Made by a program: the position numbers and the translations under genes
The notes under the pieces: model-generated
What the model saw: the letters and a program-made list of their open reading frames with translations, nothing else
Databases searched by the model: none
Told to the model about the DNA's origin: nothing
NCBI GenBank assembly: GCA_029881995.1
Contig: JAOULO010000029.1
Coordinates: 1-39,928 of the forward strand
DNA: 39,928 nucleotides
Origin: Gammaproteobacteria bacterium
Lineage (GTDB): Bacteria > Pseudomonadota > Gammaproteobacteria > UBA6429 > Thiohalophilaceae
Direction of reading: 5' to 3'
Shown here: positions 1-8,161 of the stretch, in pieces
Numbering within the stretch: position 1 is the stretch's first letter
Layout: each line of letters starts with the position of its first letter

Positions 1-19
1 TAGTTTAGCAAGAAATCAG

Positions 20-1090
20 CTAGCGCTTTTTACGAGACGCCTTCTTCTTAGCCTTCTTCTTAGCCTTCTTCTTAGCCTTCTTCTTAGCCTTCTTCTTAGC
101 CTTCTTCTTAGCCTTCTTCTTAGCCTTCTTCTTGGCCTTCTTCTTGGCCTTCTTCTTAGCCTTCTTCTTGGCCTTCTTCTTGGCCTTCTTCTTGGCTTTC
201 TTCTTAGCCTTCTTCTTAGCCTTCTTCTTAGCCTTCTTCTTGGCTACTTTCTTCTTAGCCTTCTTCTTGGCGGCTTTCTTTTTACTCTTCTTCTTAGCCA
301 CTTTTTTCTTGGTTTTCTTCTTAGTCTTTTTCTTAGTGGCCTTCTTCTTACCAGTTTTCTTTTTGGCCGTCTTTTTCTTGGCCGTCTTCTTCTTCGCTGG
401 CTTTTTAGCTGCCGGCTTAGAAGTAGAAGCTCCACCACCTGAAGGCAGGCTTTCCACGATTCGTGTCAGGGCTGCAAAAATGGCATCAATCTGACCCACG
501 CCCTGAACAGAGCGAACTTTACCCTGACGGCGGTAGAAATCAATTAATGGTGCTGTTTGAGATTCATAAACACGCAGACGGTTACTAATGGTGGACTCAA
601 CATCATCATCACGTTGCATCAGTTCACCACCATCCTTGTCACAACGACCTGGCATACGTGGGGGCTGGAAATGAACATTATACATCTGGCCACAGCTCTT
701 ACAGGTACGACGTCCAGTCAGGCGTTTCATCAGAACATCGAAATCCACATCGATCAGGACACCCGCTTGCAGAGGTTTACCCATCGAGCTAAGCATTTTG
801 TCCAGAGCTTCGGCCTGAGGCAGGTTACGAGGGAAACCATCTAATATAAAGCCTTTGTTAGCATCCGGTTTGGAGAGACGTTCCTTGATCATACCCAGGA
901 CAATATCATCAGATACCAGTTGGCCCGCATCCATTGCTGCCTTGGCACGCATACCCAGAGGTGTGCCCTGTTTAACCGCTTCGCGCAATAAATCACCGGT
1001 CGAAATTTGCGGGATACCATATTTGTCGACCAGTTTTTTGGCCTGGGTTCCCTTACCTGAACCGGGTGCTCCAAGTAATACGATTCTCAT
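20..1090 (-). CDS. adk: Adenylate kinase with a ~140-residue lysine-rich C-terminal tail
   Basis: Converts ATP + AMP to two ADP in the cytoplasm. Residues 1-216 are a complete long-form adenylate kinase: P-loop GAPGSGKGT (8-16), the AMP-binding TGDLLR region, DGFPR, and a zinc-type LID with C130, C133, C150 and D153, which is the classic Cys-x2-Cys-x16-Cys-x2-Asp spacing. A normal enzyme ends near residue 215. Here a linker rich in Gly, Ser and Thr leads into about 130 residues of AKKK/TKKK/VAKKK repeats ending in SRKKR. The tail reads in one open frame, is encoded by 12-bp tandem repeats, and resembles histone-H1-like tails. Its function is unknown; binding to nucleic acid or polyphosphate is a guess. 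The ATG is preceded by a GGAG about 12 nt upstream. The enzyme call is certain; the role of the tail is not. Confidence 0.97.
   Translation of the reverse strand: MRIVLLGAPGSGKGTQAKKLVDKYGIPQISTGDLLREAVKQGTPLGMRAKAAMDAGQLVSDDIVLGMIKERLSKPDANKGFILDGFPRNLPQAEALDKMLSSMGKPLQAGVLIDVDFDVLMKRLTGRRTCKSCGQMYNVHFQPPRMPGRCDKDGGELMQRDDDVESTISNRLRVYESQTAPLIDFYRRQGKVRSVQGVGQIDAIFAALTRIVESLPSGGGASTSKPAAKKPAKKKTAKKKTAKKKTGKKKATKKKTKKKTKKKVAKKKSKKKAAKKKAKKKVAKKKAKKKAKKKAKKKAKKKAKKKAKKKAKKKAKKKAKKKAKKKAKKKAKKKAKKKAKKKAKKKAKKKASRKKR
41..244 (-). repeat. 12-bp tandem repeat array coding for AKKK units
   Basis: About 17 consecutive copies of a 12-bp unit, read on the plus strand as CTTCTTCTTAGC with frequent A/G variation at the alanine-adjacent lysine codon. 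Each unit encodes Ala-Lys-Lys-Lys on the minus strand inside adk. The period is a multiple of three, so gain or loss of units keeps the frame. Less regular TKKK and VAKKK copies continue to about 400. One strand is almost all purine. This is a coding repeat, not a CRISPR: there are no spacers. Confidence 0.95.
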
Positions 1091-1621
1091 TTTTATTCAC
1101 TCCGTTAACTTTAGATAAGGATTATTATCGGCAGGGCTCTTATTACTTTAAATACTTTTGACCCCTGCAATAAACTAAATCATTAAACTTAGAAAGTAAA
1201 ATTAGTAGTTGCTCATGCACAAGTCAATGTGATCAATGTCCGTTTTTGTCTCTCATGGCCTTTTTTTTAAATTTATAAATGTATGCTTAATCATTTTTTC
1301 TGTGTATGTGAAGCTTAAAGTTAAACAGCCTCAATACACATGAATTAAATTTCAAATTTTATAAAGCGCCCCATTACCATTATATTTTAAATGGTTATTT
1401 AGGATCCGCTAATGCCTTTTGTTTTCAACACAGACTGTTAGAATAGCGCCTCACTTTTGTACAGTAAGAGTTGAAGAGTTAATGGATACGGACAATACAG
1501 GTTCCGGACTCAAATAGCTTAGTGAGATTAGCCTGACATGAGATATCTATTTCCTTCGATGTTTTATTCAGACACCAAATTGAAGCCTGGAATTACTTTC
1601 AAACTGCAATAATTGACAACT
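1091..1621. other. AT-rich intergenic region between divergent adk and phosphoesterase genes
   Basis: About 530 bp with no convincing gene. It must hold the promoters of both divergent neighbours, but I could not pick a clear -35/-10 pair for either. An ATG at 1481 opens only an 11-codon frame. Widely spaced GCAGGG/CCCTGC arms near 1134-1180 are too far apart to call a terminator. Confidence 0.6.
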
Positions 1622-2179
1622 ATGAAAATCTGCATTGTTTCAGACAGTCATGATAACCGCTTCTTACTCGCTGCGGCTGTTAAGGATGCCAAACAAAAGG
1701 GTGCCGAAGCCGTTTTACACTGTGGTGATGTAGTCGCACCTACCACTTTGCGAGTCCTTGATCCAGTTGGTCTGCCAGTGCATGTTATCCATGGTAATAA
1801 TACTGGTGACCTGTATAGCATGGCCCGCCTTGGCCATGATGCCAGGTTCAATATTCACTACCATGGTCAGGATGCTGGAATTGACCTTCACCAACGCAGG
1901 ATTTTCATGGTTCATTTTCCGCATTATGCCCGAGCAATGGGGACGACGGGGGACTGGGATATTGTCTGCTGTGGTCATGATCATAAGGCCGAGATTTCTC
2001 ACATTGAGAATATCAAGGGAACACAGACCCTGTTTATTAATCCAGGAACTGTTGGAGGTGTAGGTGCTCATCCGACCTATGTAATGGGAGATTTATCCAG
2101 CATGGAATTTAGTATTGAAGATGTCCCGATTCCTGATGGTCTTGCCTATAACCAGGCTTCGGTGACACCCCATTTGTGA
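1622..2179 (+). CDS. Metallophosphoesterase of the YfcE/MJ0936 family
   Basis: A 185-residue calcineurin-like phosphodiesterase with the small single-domain architecture of the YfcE/MJ0936 family. The metal-site motifs are in order: DSH near the N-terminus, HCGDVV, HGNN, a His-rich VHFPHY segment, CGHDH and the family signature NPGT(V)GG. The physiological substrate of these enzymes is usually unknown; they hydrolyse phosphodiesters in vitro. The frame could open at a TTG at 1613, but the ATG at 1622 gives the family's typical N-terminus (MKICIVSDSH). The gene stands alone, ending 5 bp before the convergent GGDEF/EAL gene, with no visible terminator between them. Confidence 0.9.
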   Translation: MKICIVSDSHDNRFLLAAAVKDAKQKGAEAVLHCGDVVAPTTLRVLDPVGLPVHVIHGNNTGDLYSMARLGHDARFNIHYHGQDAGIDLHQRRIFMVHFPHYARAMGTTGDWDIVCCGHDHKAEISHIENIKGTQTLFINPGTVGGVGAHPTYVMGDLSSMEFSIEDVPIPDGLAYNQASVTPHL

Positions 2180-2184
2180 GAAAA

Positions 2185-4179
2185 TCAGTTAGCTAGTACA
2201 TGACCTTCAGCTTGAAGTAATTCAGGCCGACCTATTTCATATCCCTGCGCATAATCAATACCAATATTTTCCAGCGCCTGCAGGGTCGCCTTGTCCTCGA
2301 CAAATTCAGCTATGGTATTAATACCCATTACATGCCCAATCTGGTTGATTGAAATAACAAGGTTATAGTCGTTCTCATCACTTAATAAATTCTGGATGAA
2401 GCTGCCATCAATCTTTAGATAATCCACCGGTAATGTTTTCAGGTAAGTAAAAGAGCTGAGGCCACTTCCAAAATCATCCAGGGCAAACAAACACCCCTTA
2501 TTGCGCAGTGTTTCGAGGAAGTTTTGTGCACAAACTATATTACTAATAACAGCGGTTTCAGTAATTTCAAAACACACCTGATGGAAATGAACATTGCTTA
2601 GTTCAAACTGTTGTAATACATAATCCAGAAATTCCTCTTCTCCCAAAGACTGACCGGACAGGTTGATAGAATATAACTCAGTGCCATTCGCATCTACTGT
2701 CTGCTGATTTATATATGACAGAGTGTGTTTAACAACCCACCTATCAATAGCTGGCATCAGATAATAGCGTTCTGCTGCTGGAATAAAGCTTGTAGGACGT
2801 ATTACAGTCCCATTTTCATCGATCAAACGTAATAGTATTTCATAAAATTTTTTACTTTCACTTTCCTGGTTTAATGTGCTGATAGACTGTGAATATAAAC
2901 AGAATTGATTTTCCAGCAAAGCTTTCTGAATCACCTGTACCCATTTCATCTGCCCATGGCGTTTTGAGATTTCATTATCATCCTCAGTGTAAACATGTAC
3001 ACAATTCCGTCCTCGTTCTTTGGCGACATAACAGGCTGAATCTGCCGCACTTAAGACATCAGTAATGCTAACACTGTTAGAAGTAATAGGTACCACACCA
3101 ATACTGATACTGGTATTAAAGACGTTATCCTGCCAGGCAAAACTGTATTCACTGACTGCCTGACGTAATTTCTCTACAACTCCTTGTACCTGATCTCCAG
3201 GACAGGCCTCAAATAATATTCCAAACTCATCACCCCCCAACCGTGCCAGTACATCCGTCTCTCTGACCTGCTTTTTCAAGAGACCGGCAATAGCCTTTAG
3301 CATTTCATCGCCAGCAATGTGCCCGCAGGTATCATTCACAATCTTGAAATCATCCATATCCATATAACACATTGCATGCTGCACATTGTTGTGTCGTGAA
3401 TCTTCCAGTAATTTCCCCAACCTGTGTTCAAATTCCTGCCTGTTTATCAAACCAGTCAGGGAGTCATGGCTGGCCTGGTAAGAAAGCTGACGAGCCATCC
3501 CTTTTAATTCGGTAATATCGTGCAGAACCAGTACCGTACCTATAATTTCATTACTTCGGTCTTTAATAGGCGAAGCCATCACTTCAACCGAGTGCTCGGT
3601 ATGGTTGTTTTGATTTATTAATAATGTCCTGTCATCAAGTTTTTTACTGATCGATTTTTCCAGGCATTGATTAACTGGATCCGGCAAAAGTAGACGACTG
3701 GACTCATCCACCAATACCAGTATTTTGTCATATGACTGACCCTTGGCATCCTGAAGAGAAACTCCGCAAAGTGATTCCGCCACTGGATTCATGTACTGCA
3801 CCCTGCCATGAATATCGAATGAGACTACACCATCTCCAATGGCCTGCAAGGTCACATGCATACGTTCCTTCTCAGTAAAAATAACCTGTTCTGAGCGGCG
3901 GATAGACTCGAACAGTGGCTTAATCATGATGACTGCGAATAAGACCAGGCCAGAGATGAACAAGGCAAGGGACTCTGTTTGTAAACTGGGTTGGTTCAGA
4001 GGATAAGCGACGATGGCAGTACCCAGGGTCATTGCCCGACGCAAGGCCATTAAGAATATGGCACTGGACAGCGTTAACCAGGCCAGGCGAGCCCCTGTTG
4101 TGTGAATCAAACGCAGGGCAAGCACTGCAGCTGTCAGCTGCAGTAAAACCGAAATTGCCAGTATTATAATCGTTGCCAT
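2185..4179 (-). CDS. Membrane PAS-GGDEF-EAL cyclic-di-GMP protein
   Basis: 664 residues. Three hydrophobic segments lie within the first ~95 residues, then a PAS domain (~100-225), GGDEF (~235-395) and EAL (~410-655). The cyclase motif is intact (RLGGDEF, near 315), with the inhibitory-site RxxD (RETD) five residues before it. The phosphodiesterase motif reads EILLRL rather than EALLRW. The other catalytic signatures are present: SINLS, EITET, DDFGSG, LKIDGSF, a Glu in AEFVE, and QGY near the end. Both activities are therefore plausible, and which dominates cannot be told from sequence. The gene starts 12 bp after moaE and may be cotranscribed with moaD-moaE. PAS could sense a small ligand or redox state; no cofactor-binding residue stands out. 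Confidence 0.93.
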   Translation of the reverse strand: MATIIILAISVLLQLTAAVLALRLIHTTGARLAWLTLSSAIFLMALRRAMTLGTAIVAYPLNQPSLQTESLALFISGLVLFAVIMIKPLFESIRRSEQVIFTEKERMHVTLQAIGDGVVSFDIHGRVQYMNPVAESLCGVSLQDAKGQSYDKILVLVDESSRLLLPDPVNQCLEKSISKKLDDRTLLINQNNHTEHSVEVMASPIKDRSNEIIGTVLVLHDITELKGMARQLSYQASHDSLTGLINRQEFEHRLGKLLEDSRHNNVQHAMCYMDMDDFKIVNDTCGHIAGDEMLKAIAGLLKKQVRETDVLARLGGDEFGILFEACPGDQVQGVVEKLRQAVSEYSFAWQDNVFNTSISIGVVPITSNSVSITDVLSAADSACYVAKERGRNCVHVYTEDDNEISKRHGQMKWVQVIQKALLENQFCLYSQSISTLNQESESKKFYEILLRLIDENGTVIRPTSFIPAAERYYLMPAIDRWVVKHTLSYINQQTVDANGTELYSINLSGQSLGEEEFLDYVLQQFELSNVHFHQVCFEITETAVISNIVCAQNFLETLRNKGCLFALDDFGSGLSSFTYLKTLPVDYLKIDGSFIQNLLSDENDYNLVISINQIGHVMGINTIAEFVEDKATLQALENIGIDYAQGYEIGRPELLQAEGHVLAN

Positions 4180-4191
4180 GTGGTGATACTC

Positions 4192-4629
4192 TTATCTTCC
4201 CGGAGTATTCTGTTGTACCCAGCGTTCACCTTTCTCAAGGAATTCTTTTTTCCAGAATGGGGCCTTTGATTTCAGGGCCTCCATGATATATCGATTGGCC
4301 TCATAGGCATCTTTGCGATGAGCCGACCAGACTGCAACCAGTACAATGGGATCGGCAGGATGTACTTCACCCACCCGGTGAATAATCAGACTATCCAGGA
4401 TCGACCATTTCTCAGCTGCCTCCTGGCTGATTTGCAGAAGGAAGTTTTCTGTCATCTTTGGATAATGCTCAAGCACCATGGCCTTAACCTCATCCCCTTC
4501 ATTAAAATCACGCATACTGCCCACAAAAATGGTGGTTGCGCCATATTGCCCACCTTGTTGCATTTTAGTCTGGTATTGCAACAATTCAGCATAAGGATCA
4601 AAATCCGCTTCTCTTATCTCAACCTGCAT
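4192..4629 (-). CDS. moaE: Molybdopterin synthase catalytic subunit MoaE
   Basis: The large subunit of molybdopterin synthase, which with thiocarboxylated MoaD inserts two sulfurs into cyclic pyranopterin monophosphate to form molybdopterin. The 145-residue length is typical. Family signatures: TIFVGSMR, the LEHYPKMTE segment, HRVGE, the VAVWSAHRKDAYEA block and the lysine-rich LKSKAPFWKKE with the active-site lysines. Its ribosome-binding site (AGGAGG) overlaps the end of moaD, and the two reading frames are almost adjacent, which implies translational coupling and matched subunit production. Confidence 0.97.
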   Translation of the reverse strand: MQVEIREADFDPYAELLQYQTKMQQGGQYGATTIFVGSMRDFNEGDEVKAMVLEHYPKMTENFLLQISQEAAEKWSILDSLIIHRVGEVHPADPIVLVAVWSAHRKDAYEANRYIMEALKSKAPFWKKEFLEKGERWVQQNTPGR

Positions 4630-4631
4630 GC

Positions 4632-4865
4632 TTAGCCTCCTGTCACTGGCGGAAAAAAGGCCACTTCCTCACCACCTGTCACTTCATGCTCTAAAGATAC
4701 ATACTCCAAATTTACTGCGCACAAAACATTGGCGGGCATGGGTTGGTCGTGAGTGACCTTCTGCCAGACCTGTTCCACCGACAGGGGCCCGACCAGCTCC
4801 AGCTCACAATCATCAAGCTGTAGTTTCTCTCGCAGGCTTGCAAAAAATCGTATCTGAATCATCAT
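4632..4865 (-). CDS. moaD: Molybdopterin synthase sulfur-carrier subunit MoaD
   Basis: A small ubiquitin-like sulfur carrier of 77 residues. The diagnostic feature is the C-terminal PPVTGG, whose terminal Gly-Gly is adenylated and thiocarboxylated by MoeB-type enzymes before sulfur is passed to the pterin in the MoaE active site. The fold's opening strand (IQIRFFASLREKL) is clear. Two adjacent ATG codons precede Ile3; either may be used. It is first in the order moaD-moaE-GGDEF/EAL and lies 90 bp from the divergent moaC, so the short gap must contain promoters for both directions. Confidence 0.95.
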   Translation of the reverse strand: MMIQIRFFASLREKLQLDDCELELVGPLSVEQVWQKVTHDQPMPANVLCAVNLEYVSLEHEVTGGEEVAFFPPVTGG

Positions 4866-4955
4866 TGAAAAGTACCTGGAAATATTTGCTCCATCTCAGC
4901 AAGCTGCTTATCATGCTTACTGACTATCTTTAATTGTACTGTGAAATTCAAGAAT

Positions 4956-5429
4956 ATGAGTGATTTAACCCATTTTAATTCCAAAGGTGAGGCCCATATG
5001 GTCGATGTTGGGAACAAATCGGCCTCACACCGCGTGGCGATCACACGTGGAAAAATCACGATGCGACCTGAGACCCTGCAAATGATTCAGCAGGGTGACC
5101 ATAAAAAAGGCGATGTGCTGGGAATTGCTCGAATCGCCGGTATTATGGCCGCAAAAAAAACGGCTGATCTCATTCCTTTGTGTCACCCCATCATGCTAAG
5201 CCATGTAAGTGTTGATTTTGAGATTGAACAGACTGACGCAATTGTCTGCAGTGCCCGAGTGGAAACAACGGGACAAACGGGAGTGGAAATGGAAGCCCTG
5301 ACAGCCGTCCAGATTGCCTTACTGACTATTTACGACATGTGCAAGGCAGTTGACCGCGGTATGCTCATTGGTGAAATTGGTTTAGAACACAAGAGTGGCG
5401 GTAAATCAGGTGAATGGAACCGGTCATAA
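4956..5429 (+). CDS. moaC: Cyclic pyranopterin monophosphate synthase MoaC
   Basis: Second step of molybdenum cofactor synthesis: converts 3',8-cyclo-7,8-dihydro-GTP (the MoaA product) to cyclic pyranopterin monophosphate. 157 residues, family length. Signatures: [13 protein letters not shown] at the start, LIPLCHP with active-site His77, [13 protein letters not shown], and DMCKAVD with D127 and catalytic K130. A GTG at 4941 would add five residues, but the ATG at 4956 aligns with the family's usual MS-L-TH start. moaA is not in the window, so the pathway genes are dispersed. Confidence 0.96.
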   Translation: MSDLTHFNSKGEAHMVDVGNKSASHRVAITRGKITMRPETLQMIQQGDHKKGDVLGIARIAGIMAAKKTADLIPLCHPIMLSHVSVDFEIEQTDAIVCSARVETTGQTGVEMEALTAVQIALLTIYDMCKAVDRGMLIGEIGLEHKSGGKSGEWNRS

Positions 5430-5461
5430 TCAAATATAAGCCTGATTAACCCGTAGCACGT

Positions 5462-5728
5462 TCAGTATTCAATTCTCTCTGGTGACCAATTAAGTGGTGA
5501 ACGACGACGATCTAGATTCATCCGGCGTTCCCTTGTAATGCTGACACCAGCACTATCTTTCAATGGAAAACTGAAACTCCGGGTTTTCGCACAACGACGA
5601 TCATCACCATATATCCTTTTCAGACTGGGGTCCCTGGCCACAATAAACCGAATAACACTCATAAATCCCAGTACAAGCAGGAGCCCTAGAAAAATCGGAG
5701 ACTGAACGATGCCCAGTATTGTATCCAC
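5462..5728 (-). CDS. Small single-pass membrane protein with an arginine-rich tail
   Basis: 88 residues of unknown function. An N-terminal hydrophobic helix (about residues 4-30) is followed by a strongly basic cytoplasm-like tail containing DDRR, RERR and DRRR clusters. It starts with GTG and has a strong GAGGTG ribosome-binding site at good spacing, which supports a real gene. It is convergent with moaC (32 bp between stops) and divergent from mutH. I do not recognise the family. The tail's paired-arginine motif recurs in the small protein at 9669. Confidence 0.6.
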   Translation of the reverse strand: MDTILGIVQSPIFLGLLLVLGFMSVIRFIVARDPSLKRIYGDDRRCAKTRSFSFPLKDSAGVSITRERRMNLDRRRSPLNWSPERIEY

Positions 5729-5824
5729 ATTTCACCTCGTGTTATCTGTGATAAATGATAAAGCCAGTATGAGTTTAAACTGAATGCGTAGGAAAAATTG
5801 TCAACAAATGTTGCGTCATAAACT

Positions 5825-5853
5825 TTGACTTAAATCATCTAAATCAAAATAAT
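5825..5853 (+). promoter_or_regulatory. Candidate mutH promoter placing the transcript start at the ATG
   Basis: TTGACT at 5825-5830 and AATAAT at 5848-5853 are separated by exactly 17 bp. Transcription would begin close to 5860, the mutH start codon, and no ribosome-binding site precedes that codon. The same bases also give a weak FNR-like dyad (TTGAC-N4-ATCAT, 5825-5838). Prediction by eye only. Confidence 0.4.
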
Positions 5854-5859
5854 GCTGTC

Positions 5860-6543
5860 ATGGATAAGCTACACACCACACCACCTTGCGATATTACCCA
5901 GTTAGAACAACGAGCCTGGCAAATGGCTGGTCAAACAATAGGCAGTCTGGCCAAAATATTGGGCTCTCCTATCCCAAAAGACCTTAAACACGCCAAGGGA
6001 TGGCAAGGTCAGTTGATTGAAAGTTATTTGGGAGCAACGGCTTCCAGTCAGGCAGCACCTGATTTTATGGGTTTAGGCATAGAACTTAAGACACTTCCCC
6101 TTGGCCATGATGGGTCACCCAAGGAATCGACCTATGTGTGTACCGTACCGTTAAGCAATCTACATGAGATTAGCTGGGAATCCTCCTGGCTCAGGAACAA
6201 ACTTCGCCATGTGTTGTGGATTCCCATTGAAGCTGCCCCATCTATCCCCATCGCAGAAAGAACCATCGGTACCGGAATCCTCTGGCAACCCTCATATGAA
6301 CAGGAGCAGGCCCTCAGACAGGACTGGGAGGAGCTTATGGACATGATCTGCCTTGGCCAATTGGAACAGATCACAGCTCACCACGGTAAGTATCTGCAGA
6401 TTCGCCCCAAAGCGGCCAATGCCAGCGCCCTACGCCCTGCCAGTGATGAACATGGCAATCGCATCATGACCTTACCAAGAGGCTTTTATCTAAGACCTGC
6501 TTTTACCCGGCAGATACTCGAAGCCCATTTTGCCATCGACTGA
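5860..6543 (+). CDS. mutH: DNA mismatch repair endonuclease MutH
   Basis: Nicks the unmethylated strand at hemimethylated GATC sites when activated by MutS-MutL, giving strand discrimination in mismatch repair. 227 residues, close to the E. coli protein. The catalytic set is visible: E54 in the KGWQGQLIE block, D68 in PDF, and E75 and K77 in GIELKT. These match E. coli E56, D70, E77 and K79 with a constant offset. Presence of MutH implies a Dam methylase elsewhere in the genome. It is a single-gene unit between divergent and convergent neighbours. Confidence 0.97.
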   Translation: MDKLHTTPPCDITQLEQRAWQMAGQTIGSLAKILGSPIPKDLKHAKGWQGQLIESYLGATASSQAAPDFMGLGIELKTLPLGHDGSPKESTYVCTVPLSNLHEISWESSWLRNKLRHVLWIPIEAAPSIPIAERTIGTGILWQPSYEQEQALRQDWEELMDMICLGQLEQITAHHGKYLQIRPKAANASALRPASDEHGNRIMTLPRGFYLRPAFTRQILEAHFAID

Positions 6544-6634
6544 TATTGGTCTTGCCGGCTTTATACTAATACACATCTGACTACGGTAGAATTAGCGCAC
6601 TTTTTGAGCAAGACCATCCACGAAGGTAAGACAA

Positions 6635-7321
6635 ATGAGTGACTCGGATAATACGAGCGATATCAATATGCTGGATCAGGGACAGAATGCCCAGCAACTA
6701 TTGGAACAAAAACTGTCCGAGTTATCACTACTCGACAAACAACAATCCCCCATTGAATGGGCCAGGGTGATGCTTGATATTGCCGACGCCAAACTGGCAC
6801 TGGGACAAAATCCTGAGGCCTGGCAAGACGCCAGAGCCAGTTTTGATGTGTTTCTACAGCACGAAAACTGGCAGCAAGCCGTAGAGGCCTGCAATGTCAT
6901 GTACCAGACCGAGCAACCCGCTTCAATCGGCGCACTGGCACAAGGTATCTGGTTGGCCGTGACCTATCCCATTGCGGCAGAAACCACCGTGACCATGCTG
7001 CACAATATTATTGAAGATACCCCGAAAAATGCCGATGGGGCCGCCGTTGCTGCTGCAACTGCCCACTATATTGCCAGCATACGAACCAGTGGTGAAAAAC
7101 AGGATAGCCTGTGTTTTCTGACCACCCACATCCTGGGCCAGGTCGCTAAAGCACATAGTCATGTGGAAAATCAAGAGGCCTTTGATATGTGGCTGGCCAG
7201 ACTGGAACTGGATAAACCGGAAGTGCTGCTACCACGCATGGCCCAAATCATTGATGCCATGGCAGGTGATGAGTGGTGGTTCGATCGGGATGAGCTTCGC
7301 GCGAAACTACCGACGAACTAG
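6635..7321 (+). CDS. Conserved helical protein of unknown function
   Basis: 228 residues, predicted mostly alpha-helical, with Ala/Leu/Gln-rich repeats such as WARVMLDIADAKLALG and WQDARASFDVFLQHENW that look like TPR-type helical pairs. There is no signal peptide or membrane segment, so it is probably cytosolic. AAGGTAAG about 9 nt before the ATG is a good ribosome-binding site. It ends in a 4-bp overlap with the convergent MgtC-family gene (shared CTAG). I do not recognise a named family; a scaffold or protein-interaction role is inference from the repeat pattern only. Confidence 0.75.
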   Translation: MSDSDNTSDINMLDQGQNAQQLLEQKLSELSLLDKQQSPIEWARVMLDIADAKLALGQNPEAWQDARASFDVFLQHENWQQAVEACNVMYQTEQPASIGALAQGIWLAVTYPIAAETTVTMLHNIIEDTPKNADGAAVAAATAHYIASIRTSGEKQDSLCFLTTHILGQVAKAHSHVENQEAFDMWLARLELDKPEVLLPRMAQIIDAMAGDEWWFDRDELRAKLPTN

Positions 7322-8007
7322 TCCCCGGTAGGCGAAATACTGAATTCGATAATCTGTTCCATATTGCTGAGGCTCTCGGCCAGAGCATGAAAATTATCCG
7401 TATTCTGAGTATTGATGGTCATACTGTACTGAAAGACAGCACCTTCTTCTTCAAGATGATAACTTGGGCTGTAATACTTGATGGCATGTTGTTTAATAAT
7501 CGCTGCCAGCTCATCCTTGGGCAAACCTATCTGCCGTTTAAACCTGACCATCAGGGTCGCATAACGACGGGATTTAAGTTTACGCTCTACCCAGCCAAGA
7601 GAACTTAGTACCAGTAAAGTTATCAAAGTTGCTGCACCCGCAGCAGTGAAAAACCCCATGCCGACGATGATGCCAATGGCCGCCGTCATCCAGATGGATG
7701 CTGCCGTGGTCAAACCACGGATGGTCAGTTTTTCTTTCATGATCACGCCGGCACCCAGAAAACCGATACCGGTCATAATGCCCTGGGCCATACGGGTTGG
7801 ATCCACTCGAATAGTATCAATGGGCATAGCGGCCAGCAGAGACCACTGGAAGACCGTCAACAGCATCAACAGGCTGGAAGATACACAAACCAGAGTATGG
7901 GTGCGCAAACCGGCAGGCCGACCATGATAGCTTCGCTCCAGACCGATAATGCCACCCGCAAAAACTGCCGCCAGTAGACGGACAAATATCACTTCGTAAT
8001 CATTCAT
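7318..8007 (-). CDS. MgtC/SapB family inner-membrane protein
   Basis: 229 residues. The N-terminal 140 carry four to five hydrophobic segments with the family signature GGIIGLERSYHGRPAGLRTHTLVC and the MAQGIMTGIGFLGAGVIM block. The C-terminal ~75 residues form a soluble ACT-like domain. Family members are linked to magnesium limitation and, in pathogens, to survival in macrophages through control of the F1Fo ATPase; most environmental homologues are uncharacterised. There is no operon partner. The intergenic region upstream shows nothing I can identify as a magnesium-responsive leader. Confidence 0.92.
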   Translation of the reverse strand: MNDYEVIFVRLLAAVFAGGIIGLERSYHGRPAGLRTHTLVCVSSSLLMLLTVFQWSLLAAMPIDTIRVDPTRMAQGIMTGIGFLGAGVIMKEKLTIRGLTTAASIWMTAAIGIIVGMGFFTAAGAATLITLLVLSSLGWVERKLKSRRYATLMVRFKRQIGLPKDELAAIIKQHAIKYYSPSYHLEEEGAVFQYSMTINTQNTDNFHALAESLSNMEQIIEFSISPTGD

Positions 8008-8161
8008 TAAGTATTCATTTATTGTTGTTTATTTTTAAGTATAGATAGGTTCTGTAAAGTCTGCAGCGAAAAAATAAATCAATGCCCAATATAAATGGTT
8101 TACTACTTTATCCAGATTCAAACAGACAAGTTTTAATTAAGATTAAGACATTTTTTTGTAA

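Noticed and set aside
41-244. Possible CRISPR-like array
   Set aside because: Units are contiguous 12-bp repeats with no spacers and lie inside a coding frame.
20-440. Adenylate kinase tail as a frameshift artefact
   Set aside because: The tail is one long frame with AAG/GCC codon order and a 12-bp period. It continues from a natural Gly/Ser linker, so no frameshift is needed to explain it.
132-494. Open frame on the plus strand of repeated AFFLAFFL units
   Set aside because: It is the complement of the adenylate kinase lysine repeat; the 12-bp period keeps several frames open.
1481-1516. Eleven-codon frame with a weak ribosome-binding site upstream of the phosphoesterase
   Set aside because: Too short, with no recognisable peptide; likely chance.
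5825-5838. FNR-type box upstream of mutH
   Set aside because: TTGAC-N4-ATCAT has two mismatches and coincides with a better sigma-70 -35 element; kept only as a note.
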